Shown one piece after another: positions 58,379-64,000 of a DNA stretch of 64,000 bases. Position 1 is the stretch's first letter; each line of letters starts with the position of its first letter. The translations under genes were made by a program, and so were the position numbers. Source of the stretch: Bacillus sp. FJAT-45037 (GTDB taxonomy: Bacteria; Bacillota; Bacilli; Bacillales; Bacillaceae_D); NCBI RefSeq assembly GCF_002797325.1, contig NZ_KZ454938.1:1686267-1750266 (forward strand), in the 5' to 3' direction. Below the pieces are notes generated by a model. The model was not told where the DNA came from. It did no database searches and saw nothing but the letters and a program-made list of their open reading frames with translations.

Positions 58379-59251
58379 TTATGTCCATTCTTCGAGAATA
58401 TCTGAGACAGCCATCGTTAATTTTGCTCCTTGTTGAATCAATTGATTGGTTCCTCTTGCATTCTCACAATCAATCGGCCCAGGAACTGCAAATACCTCTC
58501 TATTTTGTTCTAATGCCTGGTCTGCCGTAATAAGAGAACCACTTCGACTTTTGGCTTCAATGACTAAAATACCTTGTGATAAGCCACTTATAATTCGGTT
58601 ACGGGTAGGAAATGTCCATTTGGTTGGGGGTTGGTGAGGTGGATATTCGGTGAGTACCAATTGATGTTGGCACATGTAGTCGTATAATCCGTTATTTTGT
58701 TTTGGGTAAGGGAAATCAAATCCTGAACCTAAAACTGCTATTGTCTTGCCTTTTTGGGAGATTGCTTGTTGATGGGCACATGCATCGATTCCGATCGCAA
58801 GACCACTAACAATCATGAAATCTTCTTTTACTAAGTCGCCCACCAATGTAAAAACAGCACGCTTACCTCTAGTGGTCGGCTGTCTCGTCCCTACTATTCC
58901 AATTGTTTTATTATGGCTTAGAAGTCGCCGATCTCCTTTCAAATAGAGCACCCATGGCGGATCGTAAAGGGTTGTTAATTGAGCAGGATAACTGGGATCG
59001 AACCTGGTCAGCGGATAACAGTTTTTTTGATTCAAGGAAATTTCGTAGGAAGCTGGTTCTTGTTTATGTAAAAATGCAATCAATTTCTGAGCTTTTTCTT
59101 CTTTGATATTGATTAAACTTGAAAGTATCGGGGCTTTGATGTGATAGAGAGTAGATAACGTAGAGTCGATACGAATCAGATCATGGAGATTTTTCCAGTT
59201 CAACAAGCTACTTCCATGTACATGAATTAACCTTTGTCTGAATGTAGACAT
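58379..59251 (-). CDS. dprA: DNA processing protein DprA (Smf)
   Basis: Binds incoming single-stranded DNA and loads RecA during natural transformation. The 290-residue protein has an N-terminal SAM-like helical part and a Rossmann domain. Conserved segments include GIVGTRQPTTRGKRA, SGLAIGIDACAHQQA, GSGFDFPYPKQN and TFPTRNRIISGLS, then EAKSRSGSLITADQALEQNR. No C-terminal winged helix is apparent, similar to the Bacillus protein. The start was placed at 59251, where an AAAGGA site has better spacing than at the ATG four codons earlier. Confidence 0.94.
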   Translation of the reverse strand: MSTFRQRLIHVHGSSLLNWKNLHDLIRIDSTLSTLYHIKAPILSSLINIKEEKAQKLIAFLHKQEPASYEISLNQKNCYPLTRFDPSYPAQLTTLYDPPWVLYLKGDRRLLSHNKTIGIVGTRQPTTRGKRAVFTLVGDLVKEDFMIVSGLAIGIDACAHQQAISQKGKTIAVLGSGFDFPYPKQNNGLYDYMCQHQLVLTEYPPHQPPTKWTFPTRNRIISGLSQGILVIEAKSRSGSLITADQALEQNREVFAVPGPIDCENARGTNQLIQQGAKLTMAVSDILEEWT

Positions 59252-59296
59252 TATTCGACACATCCTTTTTACGAGGTTTTTTCGGGCGAGGGAAAT

Positions 59297-59327
59297 TAAA
59301 AAAGGCTCCTCAAAGAGAAGGAGCCTT
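59297..59327 (-). terminator. Rho-independent terminator after sucCD
   Basis: AAGGCTCCT (59319-59327) pairs with AGGAGCCTT (59302-59310) around an 8-nt loop, followed by a T run on the minus strand. It ends the sucC-sucD unit seven bases after sucD. Confidence 0.88.
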
Positions 59328-59333
59328 TATTTA

Positions 59334-60248
59334 TTATTTTGCTACTTCATGCGTTGTACATTTTTCAAGTAAATCATTTTCTTTTAATGATTTAATAAGA
59401 GTTTCACCCATTACAGATGGTGTTTCTGCAACTTTTACGCCACAGCTCTCAAGCGTCTTGATTTTCTCAGCTGCTGTACCTTTACCACCTGAGATAATGG
59501 CACCAGCATGCCCCATACGTTTTCCTGGAGGCGCTGTTTGACCACCGATGAAGCCTACAACAGGTTTCTTCATGTTAGCTTTGATCCACTCTGCTGCTTC
59601 TTCCTCCGCTGTTCCGCCGATCTCACCAATCATAATGACCGCATATGTGTCAGGGTCCTCATTGAAAAGGTCTAACACATCGATGAAGTTTGTTCCGTTA
59701 ACTGGATCTCCACCAATACCAACGGCTGTAGATTGACCGATGCCAGCTGTTGAAAGTTGATGAACTGCCTCATATGTTAATGTACCAGAACGAGAAACGA
59801 CACCTACGTGACCTTTATTGTGAATGTATCCTGGCATGATACCAATTTTACATTCTTCAGGCGTAATCACACCTGGGCAGTTTGGTCCGATTAGACGAGT
59901 TTTCTTTCCATCCATATAACGTCTTACGCTAACCATATCCATTACAGGAATACCTTCTGTAATACAAATCGCTAAATCTAGTTCTGCATCAACAGCTTCC
60001 ATGATTGCATCCGCAGCAAAAGCTGGTGGTACATAAATGACAGATGCATTTGCTCCTGTAGCTTTAACAGCATCTTCAACTGTGTTAAATACAGGGACGC
60101 CTTCTACTTCTGTTCCACCTTTACCAGGAGTGACACCACCAACGATTTGCGTACCGTACTCAATCGCTTGTCGTGTATGGAATAAACCTGTAGCACCAGT
60201 AATCCCTTGTACGATTACTTTTGTATCTTTGTTGATAAGGATACTCAT
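59334..60248 (-). CDS. sucD: Succinyl-CoA synthetase alpha subunit
   Basis: With SucC it converts succinyl-CoA, ADP and phosphate to succinate, CoA and ATP in the TCA cycle. The 304-residue protein has the CoA-binding Rossmann fold ([17 protein letters not shown]), the [19 protein letters not shown] segment, and the phosphohistidine motif [12 protein letters not shown] at about 245-257. It lies 89 nt after sucC. Length is close to B. subtilis SucD (300). Confidence 0.97.
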   Translation of the reverse strand: MSILINKDTKVIVQGITGATGLFHTRQAIEYGTQIVGGVTPGKGGTEVEGVPVFNTVEDAVKATGANASVIYVPPAFAADAIMEAVDAELDLAICITEGIPVMDMVSVRRYMDGKKTRLIGPNCPGVITPEECKIGIMPGYIHNKGHVGVVSRSGTLTYEAVHQLSTAGIGQSTAVGIGGDPVNGTNFIDVLDLFNEDPDTYAVIMIGEIGGTAEEEAAEWIKANMKKPVVGFIGGQTAPPGKRMGHAGAIISGGKGTAAEKIKTLESCGVKVAETPSVMGETLIKSLKENDLLEKCTTHEVAK

Positions 60249-60337
60249 TCTATTGTCCCGCCTTTCTATTTACAAACCTTATTTATAAGTTACTACTTTT
60301 GCGTTATGAAACTCTCAGACTAGAAATTTTTCTTTAA

Positions 60338-61498
60338 TTAAGACACTAGAGAAACGATTTTTTGAGCACCATCTGCCATCGAATCAGCAGCTGTGATGTT
60401 TAATCCTGACTCGTTAAGAATTTTCTTACCTAAGTCTACGTTCGTTCCTTCAAGACGTACCACTAATGGAATCTCAAGGCCAACCTCTTTAGTCGCTGCT
60501 ATAACACCTTCTGCGATGATGTCACATTTCATGATACCACCAAAGATGTTAACAAAAATCCCTTTCACATTCTCATCAGATAGGATGATTTTGAATGCTT
60601 CCGTTACTTTCTCGGCTGTTGCACCGCCACCTACATCTAAGAAGTTTGCTGGATCACCACTGTAATGTTTAATGATATCCATCGTTGCCATTGCAAGTCC
60701 AGCACCATTAACCATACAACCGATGTTGCCATCTAGTGAGATGTAGCTTAGATCATATTTAGACGCTTCAATTTCCTTTTCGTCCTCTTCTCCAAGATCA
60801 CGGTAAGCTAACACTTCTTTTTGACGGTATAATGCATTTGAGTCAAAGTTTAACTTCGCATCAAGTGCCATAACTTTCCCGTCACCTGTTGTAACAAGTG
60901 GATTGATCTCCGCAATTGAACAATCTTTTTCAGCGAATGCTTTATATAATCCCATCATGAACTTTACTGTTTGTCCAACTAGTTCTTTTGGAATGTTGAT
61001 ATTAAATGCGATACGACGTGCTTGGAATCCTTGAAGACCGACAGCAGGATCAATAACTTCTTTAAAGATCTTCTCTGGAGTAGCCTCAGCTACTTCTTCG
61101 ATTTCTGTTCCGCCTTCTTCAGAAGCCATTAATACGACACGGTTTGTCGCACGATCAAGAACAAGACCAACATAATATTCATTCTTAATATCGCAGCCTT
61201 CCTCAACAAGTAAGCGCTTAACTTCTTTGCCTTCAGGACCGGTTTGATGAGTAACGAGAGTCTTCCCTAAAATCTCATCAGCATATGTACGTACTTCATC
61301 AATGTTCTTAGCAACTTTTACACCGCCAGCTTTCCCACGGCCACCTGCATGGATTTGAGCTTTGACAACACATACGTCTGTACCTAATTCTTTAGCAGCC
61401 TCAACCGCTTCTTCAACTGAAAATGCGACTTTACCATTTGGAACTGCAACTCCGTATTGTCGAAGGAGTTCTTTACCTTGATACTCATGAATATTCAT
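60338..61498 (-). CDS. sucC: Succinyl-CoA synthetase beta subunit (ADP-forming)
   Basis: The ATP-grasp partner of SucD. The 386-residue protein starts [16 protein letters not shown] and has the nucleotide-binding segment [37 protein letters not shown] supplies metal ligands, and the C-terminal half has [14 protein letters not shown]. Length matches B. subtilis SucC (385). A possible extended -10 promoter lies about 80 bp upstream. No sign of catabolite control was found with confidence. Confidence 0.97.
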   Translation of the reverse strand: MNIHEYQGKELLRQYGVAVPNGKVAFSVEEAVEAAKELGTDVCVVKAQIHAGGRGKAGGVKVAKNIDEVRTYADEILGKTLVTHQTGPEGKEVKRLLVEEGCDIKNEYYVGLVLDRATNRVVLMASEEGGTEIEEVAEATPEKIFKEVIDPAVGLQGFQARRIAFNINIPKELVGQTVKFMMGLYKAFAEKDCSIAEINPLVTTGDGKVMALDAKLNFDSNALYRQKEVLAYRDLGEEDEKEIEASKYDLSYISLDGNIGCMVNGAGLAMATMDIIKHYSGDPANFLDVGGGATAEKVTEAFKIILSDENVKGIFVNIFGGIMKCDIIAEGVIAATKEVGLEIPLVVRLEGTNVDLGKKILNESGLNITAADSMADGAQKIVSLVS

Positions 61499-61752
61499 TC
61501 TCTCTCCATCCTCCTATCACTTGCATGTTTTTTTCTTGTCGTTCTTTTTTATTGGATGAACGACCTTTTCCTTTTCCATTTTAGCATCTTTCAAAATATT
61601 TTGGGAGTAAAAAGTACAACCTATTTCAAATTTCTTTTTATTCTCTAAATTTCTGCATCTAGATACCCTTCAATAAAACCGATGTAAACGTAGACGTATC
61701 ATAGCTTTTCTTTGATTACCTATTTGTTGACGGGTTGTAAAAAAAAATAGTA
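61499..61752 (-). promoter_or_regulatory. sucC upstream region with possible promoter and leader hairpin
   Basis: No gene is seen. TGC-TAAAAT (61578-61586) is a candidate extended -10 without a good -35. Downstream, GTCGTTC and GAACGAC (61558-61564 with 61538-61544) form a 7-bp hairpin with a 13-nt loop in the leader. Confidence 0.35.
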
Positions 61753-61788
61753 AAAAACTAACGAATGTGTCGATATTCGTTAGTTTTT
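61753..61788 (-). terminator. Rho-independent terminator after the 58-residue gene
   Basis: A perfect 14-bp stem (61775-61788 with 61753-61766) with an 8-nt loop ends in a T run on the minus strand. It begins five bases after the small gene and separates it from sucC. Confidence 0.88.
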
Positions 61789-61793
61789 CTGGG

Positions 61794-61970
61794 TTATTTG
61801 TCCTCTTTATCTTGTTTCTTTGCTTTAAACATCATGGATTTAGTCATATTTTTTGCTTTTGCATCTTGTTCTTGAACAGAATGGTGAATACCAAACTCGT
61901 TTGCGTATTCTTCTTTATATTGCTCCATAAATGAATCAGACTCTGGAACCGCTAGTTTGTTATGCTTCAT
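61794..61970 (-). CDS. Unknown 58-residue hydrophilic protein
   Basis: A small, highly charged protein with no membrane helix or signal: MKHNKLAVPESDSFMEQYKE, then YANEFGIHHS and a lysine-rich end. I do not recognise the family. The YANEFGI stretch recalls the E-F/L-G pattern of small acid-soluble spore proteins, but the rest does not fit, so I do not assign it. The ATG at 61970 has GGAGG 9 nt upstream. A perfect terminator follows directly, which supports a real, separately ended gene. A 7-bp hairpin (CATACCT/AGGTATG, about 62002-62030) lies just upstream. Confidence 0.7.
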   Translation of the reverse strand: MKHNKLAVPESDSFMEQYKEEYANEFGIHHSVQEQDAKAKNMTKSMMFKAKKQDKEDK

Positions 61971-62054
61971 TCCTATCATCCTCCACACTAAAATGTTCAT
62001 ACCTGATTTATAAAGAAAGGTATGTTGATTCTAGTATGCCCTCGATTCGTTTGG

Positions 62055-62327
62055 CTATGAAGGTTGATTTTTATCCAAACGATAAATAAATGCAAACACT
62101 TCTGCGACTACTTCATATAATTCTGGCGGAATGGTTTGGTTAATATCTAGTTGTCCTAAAAGTTCAACAAGAGATTCATCTTCCTGGATCGGTATTTGAT
62201 GTTCTTTTGCTTTTTCAATTAATTCCTCAGCAACAAAGCCTCTTCCCTTGGCAATTACTTCTGGAGCCTCTTGTTTTGTCGTATGATACCTTAAGGCAAC
62301 GGCATGTTTTTTCTTTTCTGGCTTCAT
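62055..62327 (-). CDS. ylqH: FlhB C-terminal-like protein YlqH
   Basis: A 90-residue soluble protein matching the cytoplasmic part of FlhB after its cleavage site (compare VIAKGRGFVAEELIEKAKEH with the same region of FlhB). The NPTH cleavage motif is missing; the aligned position reads KKKHAVALRYH. There are no membrane helices. It overlaps the upstream FliK-like gene as ATGA. Relatives occur before sucC in B. subtilis. A role as a substitute cytoplasmic FlhB domain has been suggested in related bacteria; here it is inference. Confidence 0.88.
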   Translation of the reverse strand: MKPEKKKHAVALRYHTTKQEAPEVIAKGRGFVAEELIEKAKEHQIPIQEDESLVELLGQLDINQTIPPELYEVVAEVFAFIYRLDKNQPS

Positions 62328-63997
62328 ATCCGGACATCCACTCCTTGATAGTCCACACGTCTATTATATCGGTCATCAGCGGAGCTTCTACTGTGTACTT
62401 GAATAGAGTCTTCAATTTTTTTCCACGAAAAAGAGCTCAGCTGATATTCATGTTTTTGCAGCGACTCTTTTAAGATTGGTAGCAGTAGAGACAGCATCGT
62501 CGCGGGCTTTTCGAAGGCATTAAACACCGTTAACGAAATAAATCGATTTTGAATTTGAACATCTACTATGGTTTCATTCAAAGACTCAAGCTCTAAATAA
62601 AATAAGACACGGCAATGATTTGGATCGAGTTCTCCACTCTCTTGTTTTCTTCCCTCCCATTGGATGGTTAAATCCGTTTCGAAACCAGCTAATGAAAGCG
62701 GAATTTGCAACAACAATTGCTGGAGCGGGCCTTGTTGTTCTTGCGCAATAATTTGAGCTCCCGTTATGCGACTGATGACCTCTGATACCCGTTCTCTTAA
62801 AGGCTCTGGTAATCCATGTTGTAATTGCATGAGTGTTGCTTTTAGTCGGTCTGTATAAGGAATTTCTGCTCGAGCTGTCTGTTGCAAATGTTTCATGACA
62901 TCATTTTCATGAGTATATCCGAGCATGGATATAATTTGTTTTAATTGTGTAGAAAAAAGACCTTTTGATTCGTTTGCGGTTGTCGGTATGATCTCCTGCA
63001 TCACTTGTTGGACAGCCACTTTTTCTTGATTAGACATCGGTCCCGTTATCAATGAATTCCAAGCCGTGTTCAATTGACTAACTGATAACGTCGGTTGAAT
63101 GACTCGAAGTAGTGCCGACAACCCTTCTTCCCTTCGAGGGATAGAGATCGAATCAATAAAGCGTGCTACTTCTTTTTCAGGATTTGCCTGATTGAGTGCA
63201 GACGGTTGATACTTCGGAGAAATCTGCTTAATAGTCTCTTGCTGTGCTGTGGCTGTTATCATTTGATGTACCCTGTTTATAAATGAGTCTACCCGTTCTC
63301 CTTGATTCATTACTCCGAGCTTCACCAATACACCTCGAGCTTGTTCTACAGAAGACGAATTCGCATTAGGATCAACAAGTGAAGTGATTAAGCTTTGAAC
63401 AGGAGATTTCGGTTGAGCGATTTGATTATTTTTTAGAAACTCTTGCAGTACCGTTTGTAGTTGTTTTACATTCGGTTGCGTGTTTTGAGACGGTTCATTC
63501 GTTGATTGCAATAACTGTGTTAGCGATTGTTGCAGTGAAGGCTGCTTTTCAATCGCTTGAAGAGCTTTAGCTGTCTGTTCTGTTAAGGGTAATTGGCGTT
63601 CAATCATTGTCTGTACGAGTCGCAATGTGTGTTGATCAAACTGATTTAATTTACTAAGTAGTTGAGATGCTTCTTTTAAGGCTGCTTTTGGTAAAGTCAT
63701 TTGACTTGAAGCTAGTTGTTGCATTAAAGCATCCATCCCTTTAGATGAAGGTAAGCCAAGTTGTTTTAACACTTGTTGATTGCTTGCTTCGGAGCTTCCG
63801 TTAGATGGTACCTGAGCTTGATCTATAACTTGAAGGCGTGGAATTCCAGTACCTTCTTTCACTTCAAACCAATACTTCTCCCCAGCAACAAGAGGCACTT
63901 CAAGTTTAGCTGTTAAATGCATACCATTAAGTGAGAGAGAGGCGATATGATTGGGAAAAAGCTTCGTGATCTTCCCTTGAAAAACATGCCCTGTCAT
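62324..63997 (-). CDS. ylqG: FliK-like protein YlqG (start may lie beyond the window)
   Basis: A 557-residue protein, mostly helical and Gln/Ser/Thr-rich, with no signal or membrane helix. The N-terminus (GKITKLFPNHIASLSLNGMH) looks like a small beta-barrel. The C-terminal 100 residues resemble the Flg_hook domain of FliK: PLSLAGFETDLTIQWEGRKQ, HCRVLFYLELESLNETIVDV and LKESLQKHEYQLSSFSWKKI. The open frame continues past 64000, so the true start is not certain. It overlaps ylqH by four bases, forming a FliK-like/FlhB-like pair. Confidence 0.78.
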   Translation of the reverse strand: MTGHVFQGKITKLFPNHIASLSLNGMHLTAKLEVPLVAGEKYWFEVKEGTGIPRLQVIDQAQVPSNGSSEASNQQVLKQLGLPSSKGMDALMQQLASSQMTLPKAALKEASQLLSKLNQFDQHTLRLVQTMIERQLPLTEQTAKALQAIEKQPSLQQSLTQLLQSTNEPSQNTQPNVKQLQTVLQEFLKNNQIAQPKSPVQSLITSLVDPNANSSSVEQARGVLVKLGVMNQGERVDSFINRVHQMITATAQQETIKQISPKYQPSALNQANPEKEVARFIDSISIPRREEGLSALLRVIQPTLSVSQLNTAWNSLITGPMSNQEKVAVQQVMQEIIPTTANESKGLFSTQLKQIISMLGYTHENDVMKHLQQTARAEIPYTDRLKATLMQLQHGLPEPLRERVSEVISRITGAQIIAQEQQGPLQQLLLQIPLSLAGFETDLTIQWEGRKQESGELDPNHCRVLFYLELESLNETIVDVQIQNRFISLTVFNAFEKPATMLSLLLPILKESLQKHEYQLSSFSWKKIEDSIQVHSRSSADDRYNRRVDYQGVDVRI

Positions 63998-64000
63998 CAG

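Noticed and set aside
61794-61970. Assignment of the 58-residue protein as a small acid-soluble spore protein
   Set aside because: Only a short YANEFGI stretch is suggestive. The remaining sequence does not follow alpha/beta or gamma SASP patterns.
1-64000. CRISPR arrays, IS elements, tRNA or rRNA genes
   Set aside because: No regularly spaced repeats, transposase genes with terminal repeats, or RNA gene signatures were seen. The window is a conserved core region.

Overview
The window is a low-GC, almost fully coding chromosomal segment of a Bacillaceae bacterium. Every protein gene lies on the minus strand, so transcription runs from the high coordinates to the low ones. Gene order closely follows the Bacillus subtilis ylqG-to-pnp region, and several proteins are Gram-positive markers: PolC, CodY, FliY, CheC/CheD, RnpM and TrmFO. 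The species cannot be named. Two extra genes after sigD and the missing cheA/cheW argue against B. subtilis itself and suggest a more distant Bacillaceae lineage. I saw no tRNA, rRNA, IS element, prophage or CRISPR array.

Layout in transcription order. 63997-62055: a FliK-like/FlhB-like pair (ylqG, ylqH), then a 58-residue unknown protein. 61498-59334: sucCD, with its own terminator. 59251-50779: dprA, topA (tandem promoters), trmFO (long structured leader), xerC, hslV, hslU and codY, closed by a strong terminator. 50420-50778: an AT-rich gap that should hold the fla/che promoter. 50419-23771: one very long flagellar/chemotaxis operon running from flgB to swrB, with many overlapping genes and no internal terminator that I could see. 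23609-20446: rpsB-tsf and pyrH-frr. 20288-10071: uppS, cdsA, dxr, rseP, proS and polC. 9857-2798: the nusA-infB operon (rimP, nusA, rnpM, ylxQ, infB, ylxP, rbfA, truB, ribF). 2669-90: rpsO and pnp.

The fla/che operon builds the rod, MS ring, switch, ATPase, hook and type III export gate. It then encodes FlhF/FlhG (placement and number), CheB/CheC/CheD/CheY (adaptation and signal output) and SigD (late flagellar genes). The most notable departure is at 27999-28030: cheB is followed directly by cheC with a 30-bp gap, where B. subtilis carries cheA and cheW. The kinase and coupling protein must therefore lie elsewhere or be lost. Between sigD and swrB are two genes that B. subtilis lacks at this position, a FapA-type DUF342 protein and a small acidic protein.

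Several non-coding elements look worth testing: a weak terminator-like hairpin in the rimP-nusA leader, leader hairpins before rpsB, rpsO, pyrH and trmFO, and a hairpin sitting between the Shine-Dalgarno sequence and the start codon of flbD. No clearly new multi-gene system was found. The novelty is in the rearranged chemotaxis genes and in these RNA elements.
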